Part shown: one piece after another, positions 1 through 12,116 of the stretch
Position numbering within the stretch: the stretch's first letter is position 1
Layout: each line of letters starts with the position of its first letter
Assembly: GCA_003254905.1 (NCBI GenBank)
Contig: QANU01064082.1
Span: 1 to 64,000, forward strand
Origin: Nissolia schottii
Lineage: Eukaryota; Streptophyta; Magnoliopsida; Fabales; Fabaceae
Direction of reading: 5' to 3'
DNA: 64,000 nucleotides
Made by a program: the position numbers and the translations under genes
The notes under the pieces: model-generated
What the model saw: the letters and a program-made list of their open reading frames with translations, nothing else
The model's database searches: none
Told to the model about the DNA's origin: nothing

Positions 1-1010
1 ACTCTAATGGTTGTAATTGTTCATTCACAACGTTCGAGTCTAGAATCTAGTTAACCATCATGAGGTTGATTTTAACTTGGTTATGACTTAATTAGTATAA
101 CAATCGTTCATACAACTAAGTCCCAAGCCAAGAGTCAAAACACTAAACAAAGACTAGCATTAAGCATGAATTCATTCAAGCAAATCATAGGAAAAGGATA
201 AATTCATATGTAAAAGTTACATGGATACAAGCATGATCAAAATCCCAACAAAAAGATAAGATTAGAAATCCATCTTACAAGAGAATCTTGGAGGCAAGGT
301 TCAGGCACTTACCATGACACGTGCTCACGCTATCATGGCCATGGCTTCGCCAAGCTTCCTTGATCTCCGGCTCCTTCACAAGCGTCTTCTTTGTTCCTAA
401 CCTAACCTAACTAATTAAGCTTTAAAAGTACAAAAGAAATGAAAAGAATGGTGTTTTTGGGGGTAGAAGAAGATGGAAGAAGAGATGCCCAAAATGAATG
501 CCTTAGCCCCCTATTTATAGGTGTTTTCAGGGGGGAATCGCTCAGCGTGAACAGTAACTTCGCTCAGCGATATGGCGGTGGACGCGGTTTGCCAGTTGGC
601 ACCAGCTGGCGAAGTTTCTGGAAGCTGGTTCGCTCAGCGGATTGGTACTTTCGCTCAGCGGACTGACTTGCGCAACAGTCAGTAAAACTGTAATATCTTG
701 GGCTATAGACCTCCGATTAAGGTGATTCAAATTGCCACTTAAAGCTAAGAGATAGAGCTACAACTTTGTAGTTTACATCAATTCGAGATTCAATCTCTAT
801 CATGGCTCAAAATCAATGGCAAAGTCAGTGTTAAAAATCCTCAGCTCATCTTTTAACCAAATCTTTTTGGATTTGAATTTGATCTTGCATTCATTGGTCC
901 AAATCTTCTCTTCACATCTTCAATGATCCTCTTGAACCTTCATTTCACATTTTAGTATGCATTTGCCCATTTATGGAGTAATAACTTAGGGTATAAAATT
1001 GACTTATCAA
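1..1010 (-). mobile_element. Partial gypsy-type LTR copy related to the solo LTR at 61243-62810
   Basis: The stretch around 150-420 matches 61900-62170 in order: GACTAGCATTAAGCA, ATCTTACAAGAG, GAGGCAAGG and TTACCATGACACG followed by CTCACGC. Both copies then carry CGCTCAGCG-type words (538-660 here, plus one near 1016). No reading frame belongs to a gene. The copy is cut by the window edge, and its right part diverges from the relative, so the end is not defined. Strand is inferred from the better-bounded relative. Confidence 0.6.
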
Positions 1011-1476
1011 TCCTTCGCTGAGTGGTTCTGTTGCCAGAATCTTCTCTTTAAGCTTTTTTTCCAATTCTGCCTTTTTCTTCCATTCTTCATGGGATTATTC
1101 TTTAATTAGGCTGCTTGCATCCATCCTCAAAATATATTTAATATCCTACAAAATATGGGGAATTAATTAGATAAATTGTTTAAAAAGTTTGCAGATAAGT
1201 GCCCTTTTGATATGTCAAAATTGTATAAATTAGGCACTTATCAGGTACAGGCGATGGCATTTGCTTTTTTTTTAAAAAAATTTAAATTAATTCTGGGTCG
1301 GGTCGGGTCGAGTGGGTATATGGGTCAAATTTTAAAATTTTGGGTCGTGTCACGTGGCACACCACGTCAGCGCCATTACCTGCCACGTCAGCGCCGTTAC
1401 CCCCATCTAGCCCCAGGGACTAAAATCAAATTTTCAACTTTTACAGGGACTAAAAACATAATTAACCCATTATTTT
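1011..1476. other. Unassigned repeat-like DNA before the LINE relic
   Basis: No gene is seen. The stretch holds a 19-20 bp near-direct repeat (CCACGTCAGCGCCATTACC and CCACGTCAGCGCCGTTACC, about 1363-1401) and two copies of a CAGGGACTAAAA word (about 1412 and 1444), which is common at the edges of plant transposon relics. The LINE coding sequence starts abruptly at about 1477. Confidence 0.4.
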
Positions 1477-1746
1477 AAAGCTTCAGACCTTGATGGTGTT
1501 AAGAATAATATATATTATATTTGATTTGATTTGATATACATTATGTTTGATTTGATTTGATTGTGATTTGTTTTTGGCCGTTGAGTTTTGGCCATTGTGT
1601 TTTCAGCCTATAAATAGGCCCACCTTCTATTGTAAATCATCTCAGACATAACAACTCAGATAATACAATTGTTATTTCTCTGTTATATATCTTTTTCCTA
1701 TATTTTTTGGTGTCTCATTTATCTGATTATCCACAATGTTTACACA

Positions 1747-1759
1747 TGGTATCAGAGTC
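1747..1759 (+). other. Primer-binding site of the mini LTR element
   Basis: TGGTATCAGAGTC, two bases after the end of the left LTR, complements the 3' end of initiator-methionine tRNA, the usual primer of plant copia elements. Confidence 0.9.
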
Positions 1760-2016
1760 ATGGCACCCTCCGTGAGCAATCTCGTCTTTGCCACCTCCAC
1801 CTCCGCTACTACTCCTCCATTCTTTCCCCTGACTCCTCCGAGAAGAACCCCGAGCCCGTCCTCAACATCTGTCGTGTCGCCTCCTTCACCTCAGACTTCT
1901 ACCTCGACAGCATCGCCCTCTCCATCATCGTCTCCAAGCTCTCATCTTCTCCGACAAAGTCGCCACCGGTGACTCCTTCGAAGTCTGTATATATATTGCA
2001 TATTGCTGTCTCTGTG

Positions 2017-2297
2017 CAGTCTCCGATGTTGCCTAACGCTGCCTCTATGCAGTCTCCATATGTTGCCTATTGCTGTCTGTATGCAGTCTCCGATGTTGCC
2101 TAACCCTGCCTCCGTGCAGTCTCCGTATGCTGCTTATCACTGCCTCTATGCAGTCTCCGATGTTGCCTAACGCTGTCTCTGTGCAGTCTCCGTATGTTGC
2201 CTATTGTTGCCTCCGTGCAGCCTCCGATGTTGCCTATCGTTGCCTCCGTGCAGTCTCCGATGTTGCCTATTGCTACCTCTGTGCAGTCCCCGATGTT
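2017..2297 (+). repeat. 33-bp minisatellite inside the mini LTR element
   Basis: About 8.5 imperfect copies of a 33-bp unit begin GCAGTCTCCGATGTTGCCTA. Because 33 is a multiple of three, long open frames of an 11-residue repeat appear on both strands. They are a by-product of the repeat and are not called as genes. Confidence 0.85.
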
Positions 2298-2381
2298 TTC
2301 CGGACAAGTCCTTGGCACCGCTCTTTTTTTTTTTCCTTAACAACCTTTGCTTGTGACAAGCTAAAAGCTCACAGAGCTTTA

Positions 2382-2394
2382 GCTTGAGGGAGGG
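2382..2394 (+). other. Polypurine tract of the mini LTR element
   Basis: GCTTGAGGGAGGG lies directly before the right LTR, where plus-strand priming would occur. Confidence 0.8.
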
Positions 2395-3253
2395 TGTTAA
2401 GAATAATATATATTATATTTGATTTGATTTGATATACATTATGTTTGATTTGATTTGATTGTGATTTGTTTTTGGCCATTATGTTTTCAGTCTATAAATA
2501 GGCCCACCTTCTATTGTAAATCATCTCAGACATAACGACTCAGATAATACAATTGTTATTTCTCTGTTATTTATCTTTTTTCTATATTTTTTGGTGTCCC
2601 ATTTATCTGATTTTCCACGATGTTTAACAGTTTTCATGCTTTATTTTTTATAGAATATTGGGATATTGTGGGTAATGATGTGTTACAGACTGTGAAGGAT
2701 GCCTTTTCAAGTGGTATTCTTAATCCAAGACTAGTTGAGACTCTTGTGGTGCTTGTCCCTAAAGTTGATCAACCAACTACAATGAAGGAATTTTGGCCCA
2801 TCAAACTGTGCAACGTTATCTATAAAATCATTAAGGTGTTTATCTTGATGAATTGGTGGGTACTATGCAGGGTGGATTTATTCTTGGTCGTGGTTGTGCG
2901 GATAACATTATTGTTTCTATTGAGCTCCTTCGTGACATGGAGAAGACCAAAACTTAGAAGGGTGCATTGGCCTTCAAAGTGGATATGGAAAACAAGGTCG
3001 ACTAGCATTTTCTTGAAAGCACCCTTCAAGATTTTAGTTTCCCAACGGTTACTATTAGGCCTATCATGAATAGTGTCAGATTCTTTGTTCTCTCTATCTT
3101 GTGAAATAGTGAGAGAGGTGATCTTCTGTCACCTTTTCTCTTTGTTCTTTTCATGGAAAAGCTTCCTTGTCTTGATCAATAGTAAGAATGGGGAAGGATT
3201 GTGGAAGCCTATATCTATTTTTCATGGTGGTCCTCCTTTATAGCATTTGATGG

Positions 3254-3856
3254 TGTCACGATCCAAAATATAGTTATGATCCCACATAAGGGCACCGTCC
3301 TTATGAAAGCTCGTTGTTAACTAAATGCTAATTTATTTAAATTAACTAGACAAATTAATTATGAAATTATAGGGTTTAGGGTTTAGGGTTAAATTATCAA
3401 TTTGTTTACAATTGATATAAATAACTTAAACTGAATTGTAATACTACAAAAAATAAGCATGATCAGATCTTGCCTATAAATGTTTGGAGTTACTACTAAA
3501 ATAAAATAAAGACTTTTGACTACTCCATTGTGAAGTAGAGCTCACAACTAACTCAGAAACTTATACTATTACTGAACTAGAGACTCAATGCTAAGATCAT
3601 CAACCTGACCTGAAACAAGTAAATGAGGGATATAGGTACCATAATATCACACCACATAACATGTAATCGAGCATATACAACAACTAACCAATAATTATAA
3701 ATCAATAATCAATTATTACAAGAATATTGAGAATGCTGAAACTAGTAATTGTAAAGGCACACATGCAATGCAATCACTAGAACACACATATTGTCATTGA
3801 TATCTGTTAAACTAAGGCCTTATGGTGCTCCATGCATCCCACCCAACTGAACTAAG
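3254..3856 (-). mobile_element. Gypsy LTR fragment beginning TGTCACGATCC
   Basis: It starts exactly where the LINE frame is cut and resembles the starts at 5700 and 7847 (TGTCACGAYCC followed within about 30 bases by an AGTYATGAYC word). It contains three GGGTTTA units (about 3371-3391), a short plant-telomere-like run. The far end is not visible because a different LTR begins at 3857. Confidence 0.5.
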
Positions 3857-5706
3857 TGTAACGACCCCAGAAATCATTACCAGCACGCAAAGAACTAGCT
3901 TCCTTACGAAAGCCCCCTAGCGTGTTAATAATGAAAAACACATAACTTTTATAAATAAAAAGGAAATACTTTTAAATAAAATCTAAACATACAATATAAT
4001 ATAATAAAAAGATCATTTACAAGATACGAAATATATATTATTCAAAATACGTTACACTCTGCTTGTAGTCCATTTGAGCACTCTAAAGACTGGCATGAAT
4101 GTAAACTATCCTAAAGACTGAAATAACTGAAGAATAATTTATGACAACATAAAGCTCACTAAGAGTCCAAACTGCTGAGATCTACTGAATGAGCGGCAAA
4201 TCTTCGTCAACGGTATTTGAAAAAGGTTGATGGGGGTGAGTCATTGCTTAGTGAATGACAAACCCCACGACGACATGGGACAGTTCGTAACTATGGCATG
4301 CAAATGCAATAAATAATATATAACATTCATGAAAATGTTTACATAATAATGATAATTATAATATGAAAACATTTTAATAACATAAACAAATGGGGAGTTC
4401 TCTAGGTAGACATTCTGAGCATTACGGTTTAGCTGTTCCTGAATGTCCGGGCTTTACGGTCCTGCCCTAATCTACATGACATAATATATGATACATGACA
4501 TTGGGCATCACGGGTTGCCATGTCTAAGCTTTATGGTCTTGCCCCTAAATTTACATGAATCATATTCTACTTCACGATTGTACAAGGTATACTAAGGTCA
4601 ACGTAGGTTGTTGCTGACTTACAGTTCTATCCTAGATATATTCCCATGAAAACAGTTTCAAATATATAACATGATCATCGCAACATAATCCTTATCATAA
4701 CATGACTTAATATCCGTAAGTGTTTTATTTTGGAAAAATAAAGGTAAATTAAGATCTCATGCTTAGGGAGGTTCCCAGGTAAGAGAGGTGTGTCGCAATG
4801 GACATCTTAAGTACCAAGTTTTGTCCTTAGGCAGAACCTTTCCTTAACGTAGGTCTTATCCCGCCAGAATCTTTCCTTAACCATTTTCTTTTATTAAGGA
4901 TTTAGCTAAATAATATGAATATCTATATCGCTTAATGCTAATCATAAACACACAACATGATTATACTTAATGCAATAAAATGTGGTCCCATGTAGTAATA
5001 AAATAACTTCATGATTTTCTAAAATAGCTTCATAAATATTTATTTCATAAATAAAAAGGATTCTAAATAAATAATCATATGAAAATTATTAAATAAATAA
5101 AAGAATAATTAACTTCATAAATAAAATAATAAATTCCACCTCCTAGGATTTGATCAAACATCCATAAATAAAATAAGGCTAAAATAAATAAATAAATAAA
5201 TAAATAAATAACTTTAAAATAAATACATGGTCTAAAATAGATCATAAATAAAGTCATTCACCTAAAAATGGTTGAATGCTAATGAACACTAAGCAGAGAG
5301 CTCCTGACACCCTACGTGGAGGCACTGCTTCCCTACGAATGAAAAATGAGAGGGAGAAAAGATATAAAATATAACTAGAGCTAAAAGTCTCACAAAAGTG
5401 TGACCTCTCAAGCTCTTGGAGTGAATTAGCAAGTCTAAACACTCACGGACAGCCTCTATATATAAGGGAAGAGGAGACACCTTCTATAGCGTTAATCGAT
5501 GTAAGACTAATTCCCACCCTCGTTGCACGCGAGATGAACCCGTGTGAACATCATCTCATGCGAGATGAGCTCCAAAAACCACTTTTGCTCTCCTGCAACA
5601 TCATGTTGCGTGAGACGTGCCCTTTGACTAGCATATCGTGCGAGATACTCCCTGCGCCTCACGCGAGACGCCCTTCTTTTTTTTCGCTCTTCTAAGGGTT
5701 GTCACA
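3857..5706 (-). mobile_element. Probable gypsy LTR, TGTAACGACC ... GTTGTCACA, about 1.85 kb
   Basis: The start TGTAACGACC and the end GGTTGTCACA are the inverted TG...CA borders usual for these LTRs. Short frames inside are scattered and AT-rich, with no protein similarity seen. The flanks CTAAG and GTCAT do not match, so this may be a recombined or truncated LTR, not a clean solo LTR. Confidence 0.5.
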
Positions 5707-6451
5707 GTCATGACCCAACACTCAGACCATGATTGGCGCATTGGGGACCATGATCCCTAGCAAACCTAACCTAAATTTTTACAGAAAAATGAGCAATGTT
5801 TCCTTTAAATATAAAATATTTCCCAAAACATGATTTTCTACCAATGTATCTGACCATAATAAAATCAACAATTCCCGAATGCATTTTAATTAAGTTTAAA
5901 CATGCATAAAAGTCATAATACAAAAGAATCCTTAATAATAAGATCTACAAGCTTTTATAGAAACCATATTTTTCTTACTAAAACATAATACAACAAAACG
6001 GCGAATGCGATGATCTTGGTTGTGGACTAATGGAACACTCCAAACACAACTTCAAATACTTTACAAAAATAAACCACTTGAAGTCTAGAAGGACACGCAC
6101 AATTATAGGGTTCGGCCACAGATGACTCTACCGAGCCGCAGTTATTGCTCAAGGCAATACCTGAAACTGAGATTAATATGAGGGGTGAGTCCACTGACTC
6201 AATGAGGGATAATAAGTCTATAATAAGAATCCTTTTTAGAGTGTGTGTGTAACAAGTCACATGACTTGTCTTTCAAAGGAAATTTCATAGCCGTAGACAT
6301 TTATACACAGCACCGCCATTTTTATCATTTTGGAGAGATTTTGCTCATTGGTGTATTAGTAAGGTACTCGTTTGGGTTCCGTTTTGGGTAAGATTTCAAT
6401 CACCTATTTCAGACACCGTGAATGTCTATCTAGTATACTGATGCGCTTAGA
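5700..6451 (-). mobile_element. Gypsy LTR fragment beginning TGTCACAGTCATGACCC
   Basis: The first 70 bases resemble the LTR start at 7847 (TGTCACG, AGTCATGACC, a CTAG block). No coding sequence was recognised to 6451. The right limit is set by the next repeat border at 6452. Confidence 0.4.
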
Positions 6452-7846
6452 TGTTAGCAAGTGCACTAGTTGCGAAAAGTAATAAATGAGCCTTTTTAAG
6501 ACTTAGGGTGGTTATACCCACAAGGACTAGGTAACTACATTGTTTTACAATGTAGGATCCCTTAGTTAGTTTGGTTGGTTATTTTTGGGATTTTCAATTA
6601 ATTTATGCAATATAAAGAAAAACAATAAATAAAAAAATAACGCAATTAAATTGTTTTTAAGAAAATAGATGGGAAGAACGTTAGGACACTTGACGTCCAT
6701 TCTCCTATTTATGTTGTTTATCATTACTCCTATCCAATTATGATATTATTGAGAATTAATGGTCAAGGTTAGTGATTACTAGCCTTTGTCGAGGTAAAGT
6801 AATCTTCTTGGTCTAGATTAACCCCCTATAATCGCTTAGGAGGTCTAAACCTAGCTATTCTAAGGGTTTATGCCCAAGCTATCAGCCCCTCACATGACCA
6901 CACAAGTCACGGTAAACCTTCTCGACATCTTACTCAACCTATGGTTTGCAAAGTTTAGCCCTATCTTGCACACTCTCTCTCACATCTCTTGCGAGGATAC
7001 TAAATACACATATAGTGATCAAGAATATGCATAGTACAATAAATATAGAATAACAAACTTTAATCTCAATAAAATATAATCAGATAAAATAGTAGCAAAT
7101 TACAACCCAAACAACAGAGAGTTTCCGTCCATGCCCTAACTAGATGGAGTTTAGTTCATACTAAAGAAAAATACAAAACAAGAAGAATGAAGAGTAGAAG
7201 AAGAGATACATAAGAAAATTGAGAATAAATGAATTCCTTATTGATCCAGGAGATCAACAGAGTCTCCGATGTTCTTCTAGCTCTCCTAGGGTTGCCCCCT
7301 CTTCCAAATTCGTCCCCTTGATGCCTTGGGGTCAAGGTGATCATCTTCTATTTATAGAGGAGCTAGCAGGGTTTAAGAAATCCCATTTTTTCTACAACGA
7401 AGGTCGGGGCGATTGAGCAACACTTATGCTTGCTCAAGCGACTAGTGTTAAATTTTCGATAGTAATTTTCCTTTCCTCCACTATGAGCTAAAGCTTTCTT
7501 AGCAATGCTTTAGTGCTCCCTAGAGCAAATTATTCATGTTTTCTTGTCTTTTCTTCGCTTCTGAGCTTTCCTAACCTTCATGGCTTCCTCCCATAGAGAT
7601 TTTTCACCTGAAATACACCCAAAATACCTCTTTCCACCTAGCAAGCCTAAATGGTTACTTTTACATATAAGTGAAATTCTACATGAATGCATGCAAATGT
7701 GACCTATTATGCAACTAAAAGCCTAAAAACTATAGGAATTAGCAAGAAAAAAGAACTCTAGTTGGAGAGTCATAATATACTCAGAATCTCTTTTCCTCCC
7801 TTATTTGGTTGGATAGTCTTTACCCACTAATTTCGAGGTGCACCAT
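6452..7846 (-). mobile_element. Gypsy-type LTR-like repeat, TGTTAGCAAGTGCACTAG start
   Basis: Read on the minus strand, the sequence ends CCTTGTGGGTATAACC ... AGTGCACTTGCTAACA, an arrangement typical of the 3' part of long plant gypsy LTRs. The block at 61340-61372 (ATCCACAGGGAATTGG) is the equivalent part of a better-bounded relative. The rest is AT-rich and non-coding, and the other edge cannot be placed exactly. Confidence 0.5.
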
Positions 7847-9770
7847 TGTCACGACCCTATGGAGTCATGACCGACGCTAGGGAACTCGTGTTCCCGACAA
7901 GTTTCGTTGACCATATCTCCTAATAGACAGACAAAGTTTCCCCTAAAAATCCTTGATTTTTGAGGGGTTAACAATTTGATCCTGTGAAAATGTGATATGT
8001 CTAATTGTATTAAATATGTATTATACATACCCTTCTTACGTTGAACACAATTACCAAACATACAAAATGGAGGCCAACTATCCTGCTTGTAGTCCATGGA
8101 GCACTATACAAAGATATAAATTATCATAAAGCTAACAACATACAAGTATAAGATTCAATGACAATCTACCCAAGAAGACTCAATTGAGGATGTGGAACTT
8201 GGAATGGACGTTGGAGCCGATGCATCTGAAAATGGTGAAACAAAAAGAGTGAGTCAAACAAACCCAGTGAGTCATAATATATCTAAAGCTACACGATTCC
8301 AATAAAATAACAAATTTCTTTAAGAGAACACACATATCAAGAACCACGCTATGAACTATATCTAGAAAATCATTTTATGAAATCTGTGAAGAAACCATTT
8401 TATCTTTAAACAAAATACTAACGACTGAATAATCAGAATCAAATCAAATAAGGCGATCCAAAGGCAAAATTCAAATCTCAATCAATAAACAGAATTCACT
8501 TGGCATATAGATTATTCAACCGAGTGGCCAGAACATATCCGAATATGTGTCCATGCATGTTGGGCTAACAACACCCCTACTAACTGAGGCCGGACAGAGG
8601 TACACCAAGTCTAAGGCCTACTGCCCCTAGCTGCAGATTATGTGAAAGTCTCTCCCCTAAAACTGTTTTCCAACTCTCAATAACATATCAATATAAAAAA
8701 ACATCATCTAAAATCCAATTCTGAACATATCCAGTTCCATCATGTCCATTATCAAAACAAACATATGTCTCACATTCGATATTCAACTTAAAAATGTCCA
8801 TTGTTCATAATTATTCAGAAATCAACTAATCAAACCATGCAAACTTTCACACTCAATTTTCTCTTAAGAGATGTTTCAAAGAAACAAAAGTGTGCTGAAA
8901 TGTACAAAACATTATGACAAGATTTCAATCTAAAAAGAATCTTTTCAACCCATTATAAGTAAAATTTAACACGTTTCGATACATTTATAAAACCTGCGCA
9001 ATTCAAGTTAAACACACAGTACCACCAAAATCACAAAACGGGTGAATATGTTTTCACTAAAGTTGTCATCATAGAAAGTTTAAAAAATTAATGTATAACC
9101 ATCATCATGCTCTAGGCATATTATTACTCACAATCCAACTGGAGAAACAATTCGGCTTTGAATGCTTCAGAGCTACCATTGTCCTCGCAAATAACTCACA
9201 TGCAGAATCCCCAATGAGCTTTTTTTCCGTTGGAATCCTTTTGAAGAAGAGAGATATAGTGGTTGATGGGTTCATGAAGAGAGCCGAGAGCATAACCCGC
9301 CGGAATCCCAATTGCCTCACGTGGTTGACAGTTACCTCCCACGCGGTGGTGTGCGGGCAGTGCGGTGGTTTTGTACACGAGGCGACATGGCCACACGTTA
9401 AGGGGAGGGAGGACGCAACTGTGGCCATGAGAGGCCAAGGCGCGCGTTGAGTCTGCGGCAAGGAGTGAGACACAACAAAGAGTTCTACAACTTGTAGGAT
9501 ATGAAGCAAGATTGAGAGAGGAGGATGTGAGAGTGAGAGATTGAGAGGTGAAAAGGAAGGGAGGGTGATGAGTCTAGAGAAAGATGGAGCACACGACTTC
9601 TCTAGAACGTTACTGAAATAGTAAGGGGTAGCCTTTTTGTTTTCTTGATTCTCTCTCTTTTATTTTTATTTTGAAAAAAAATAGTAACTTTAGATATTTC
9701 TTATATAGCAATATTTCAAATTTTAAATTATTTTCATTATGACACTTTTTTAGAAGGGTGAGATATTACA
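7847..9770 (-). mobile_element. Gypsy LTR of about 1.9 kb with internal remnant at its right edge
   Basis: The plus strand starts TGTCACGACC and ends GAGATATTACA, so the LTR reads TGTAATATCTC ... GGTCGTGACA on the minus strand. Directly right of it, 9771-9781 reads as the purine tract AGGGGGTGAA on the minus strand. Before that lies NLGTEFF-like coding, the usual C-terminal end of a gypsy polyprotein. This is therefore the 3' LTR of an element whose body is missing. A short cysteine-containing frame at 9105-9509 overlaps this LTR and is not called. Confidence 0.65.
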
Positions 9771-9902
9771 TTCACCCCCTTGAAAAATTCGGTCCCCAAA
9801 TTTTAAGTTGAATTACTCGCTATTAAATGAACAAGGACAAAAGAATTTCTCACGTGAACACTATCCCAACACTAAACGGAAGAATTTCTCACGTGAACAC
9901 TA
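9771..9902 (-). other. Internal remnant of the gypsy element plus a short direct repeat
   Basis: 9771-9815 is the end of the polyprotein frame and the purine tract. GAATTTCTCACGTGAACACTA then occurs twice, about 39 bases apart (about 9843 and 9882). Confidence 0.5.
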
Positions 9903-10380
9903 AACGGGTCAGCCCAGCAGGTTCACGGGCTAGCCAGTGAGCATGTGATTTTTTTATTTATAAAAAATATCAAAATTTTAAAAGTTTTATTTTAAACTCT
10001 AAATTTTATTTTGGAGTTTAAGAGTTTAGAGTTTAACTATTTGAACTTATAATTAATCATGTTTAACTATTTGTTATACTTAACTACTTAACTATATTTA
10101 TATTGCTATACAGCAGAAATGTTATGACTTAGATATTGATAAATTTTGCATTCTATTCCTTCAATGAGTGCCTACGCCCTATAAGTTGATATATACTTTC
10201 AAATCTACGTCATACTTATTCACAACTTTGTATTTAAATCATAAAAAATAGACTAAAATTTTATTTTATTTTTTAAAATAAATGGATTAACGGCCTAACC
10301 CATTTTAAATTCACGGACCAACCATAAACAAGTCAAATCGTATTTACCACGGGCTGGGCTGACCGGTGTCACACCCCTAG
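9903..10380. mobile_element. Possible hAT-like MITE with imperfect terminal inverted repeats
   Basis: CGGGTCAGCCCAGC (9905-9918) is the inverted complement, with mismatches, of GGGCTGGGCTGACC (10351-10364). The right end reads CTAGGGGTGTGACACC outward-in, like many plant hAT ends. The middle is AT-rich without coding. No target duplication was confirmed. Confidence 0.45.
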
Positions 10381-10410
10381 TCAACCTATTAAGAAACCAA
10401 CCCCAATGCT

Positions 10411-10419
10411 TTCATTTAG
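10411..10419 (+). repeat. Left 9-bp target duplication of the large MULE
   Basis: TTCATTTAG, identical to 23457-23465. Confidence 0.85.
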
Positions 10420-10502
10420 GGGGTATTTACATTTATATGGTTTGAAGGGGTATAAAATCCGGATATATGGGTGAAATTGGAATTTACGAAAGTATGGGGG
10501 GG

Positions 10503-10537
10503 TTCTGAAATCGCCACAGTTCTGGGCGATTTCAGAA
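10503..10537. repeat. GAAATCGCC hairpin of the MULE left arm
   Basis: TTCTGAAATCGCC and GGCGATTTCAGAA form a perfect 13-bp stem around a loop of about 9 bases. The same word pair recurs in the right arm (23150-23365) and in the small MULE at 51.7 kb. Confidence 0.85.
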
Positions 10538-10589
10538 ATTCGGAAAATTAAAAAAAGAAAAAGAAAAAGCAGGTCTGAAAAGCTTAAAC

Positions 10590-10870
10590 AGCGCGTGGCA
10601 CGCGGACCGGGGGGCAGGGGGACAGCCGTGGAGGAAGGGAAGGGGGAGGCGACACGTGGCGCCTCGATGACCGCGCCGAACTTCGTTCCCCGGACCTCAC
10701 CGTTTCCTTCATTCTTCTTCACTTCCTCCAGTATATATTACCCCATGAATGAAATGGTCCCCCACCCACCTCCTTCACCGTTTTCTTCTGAAAAAAATTT
10801 CTCCTCAGCTATTCTCTTAATTTTTTTTTTCTTGCCTCTATTGCTGGTATATGAGGTAATTTTATTTTAT
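10590..10870. other. GC-rich to CT-rich stretch in the MULE left arm, no gene called
   Basis: A local GC-rich block (10590-10700) is followed by a TATA-like TATATATTACC and a pyrimidine-rich segment. This resembles a promoter or 5' leader reading rightward, but no convincing coding exon follows. Confidence 0.35.
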
Positions 10871-10924
10871 GTACATGATTATTTTCTTACATTCATTTCA
10901 CTGTTATTTTGTTTTTTCTTTTCA

Positions 10925-11001
10925 TTTTATATATATATATATATGTGTGTGTGTGTATTATTACTATTATTATTATCATTTATATTTTTATATACAGATT
11001 T

Positions 11002-11032
<31 letters not shown>

Positions 11033-12105
11033 TATGTAACATGTGTATATATTATCATTATTATTACTATTATTAATATCATTCATATATATACGGGTTT
11101 TATATTATATTAGAGGTATAGTATATATATTTTTTAACCAATTAAAAATATTTTTTTATCTAAGTATTATATTTAAATTTATTTATTTACTTCCTTTTAA
11201 TTTAATCGTAGATATTATTATTTTCAAACACAAGCTATCTTTCCATTTAAATAATAATTTTTATATTAAAATAGTTATCATTTTTTTCTGTTTTAAATAA
11301 TTAAAGATTAATTATAATGAATTTATTCTAATTTTTTTTTGCGACTATCGTTTTTTAAAAAATAGTAATCAAGTTTGGTTTATTTTGTTAAAGATGTATA
11401 ATATATTTTGGTTTATTTTTTTTGGTTTTCATTGTAGTAGTCAGTAATAATTTTTTGACGGTTAAATTAATATTTTTTTTCCTTTCAAACAAGTTATAAC
11501 AACGATACTGTAAACTCTTTATCTGTAGGCTTGTGAAAAAATATAGTCACGATGATGAGAGGGCAAGATGATACTATGAATCCATCGCTACACATCTCGA
11601 TGAACATACTGCAGGATAATCAGGTTTATACTTGTGTTATTGTTACTGTTATTAGCATACTTATTTTATTCTTATTACTGCTATTATCACTATTATTATT
11701 AGTAGTAGTATTATTAGTCATTTAACCTATTAACAGATTAAAATCCCAAAAGTATGAACATTATTAGTATTATGGTTATTATTAATATAATATACATTAT
11801 TGTTATTATTTTTTTCCATTTTTATTATTATTATTACTAGTAGTAGTAGTAATTATTAATAGTAGTAATTATTTTTACATTTTTTCCATTTTTATTATTA
11901 TTATTATTACTAGTAGTAGTAGTATCAGGAGTAGTAATAATGTGGTAAGAAGAAGAATAAAATTAATTATTATTATTATTACTATTATTATTATTATTAT
12001 TAGTGTTATTATTATTATACATTATAGTTATTGTCATTATTTTTAGTTTTATTATTAGTATTATTATTATTAGTACTATTGTCACTATTATTATTATTAT
12101 TATTA
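10925..12105. repeat. AT-rich tract with (TA)n, (TG)n and long (TTA)n microsatellites
   Basis: (TA)n/(TG)n lie near 10929-10955 and 11005-11025. From about 11630 to 12105 the sequence is largely TTA/TAG triplets. The last TTA run is the site into which the Helitron inserted. Confidence 0.9.
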
Positions 12106-12116
12106 CTAGATATTAT

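Larger units (their letters stand above)
1497..2629 (+). mobile_element. Non-autonomous copia-like mini LTR retrotransposon (TRIM-like)
   Basis: Two near-identical direct repeats start TGTTAAGAATAATATA and end in GTTTACA/GTTTAACA. The left one is 1497-1744 (248 bp). The right one is 2395-2629 (235 bp), with a 13-bp deletion relative to the left. A tRNA-iMet primer site and a purine tract sit at the expected places. The internal part (1745-2394) is only 650 bp and encodes no gag, protease or polymerase, so the element must depend on proteins supplied in trans. It lies inside a LINE reverse-transcriptase frame, but the flanks (GATGG left, GTTTT right) are not a target duplication. Confidence 0.9.
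1477..3253 (+). pseudogene. LINE (non-LTR retrotransposon) reverse-transcriptase relic, interrupted
   Basis: The left piece (1477-1496) encodes KASDLDG, the degraded form of the conserved KAxGxDGF motif of plant LINE reverse transcriptases. The frame resumes at about 2630 as FHALFFIEYWDIVGND, then LVPKVDQPTTMKEF and IKLCNVIYKI, and later ILGRGCADNI in another frame. Stops and frameshifts break it, for example after about 2850 and near 2955. It runs to about 3250 (WKPISIFHGGPP), just where the catalytic FADD block would begin, and is there replaced by an LTR start. A 1.1-kb LTR element occupies 1497-2629. It cannot be active. The family call is firm; the clade is not resolved. Confidence 0.85.

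Noticed and set aside
2070..2387. 100-residue frames on both strands in the mini LTR element
   Set aside because: Produced by a 33-bp minisatellite, whose length is a multiple of three.
9091..9509. Overlapping 119- and 134-residue frames on opposite strands
   Set aside because: They lie inside a gypsy LTR; neither shows a recognisable pattern.
10595..11113. 172-residue frame ending in Tyr/Ile repeats
   Set aside because: Second half is a TA microsatellite and the first half overlaps the MULE arm; no protein pattern.
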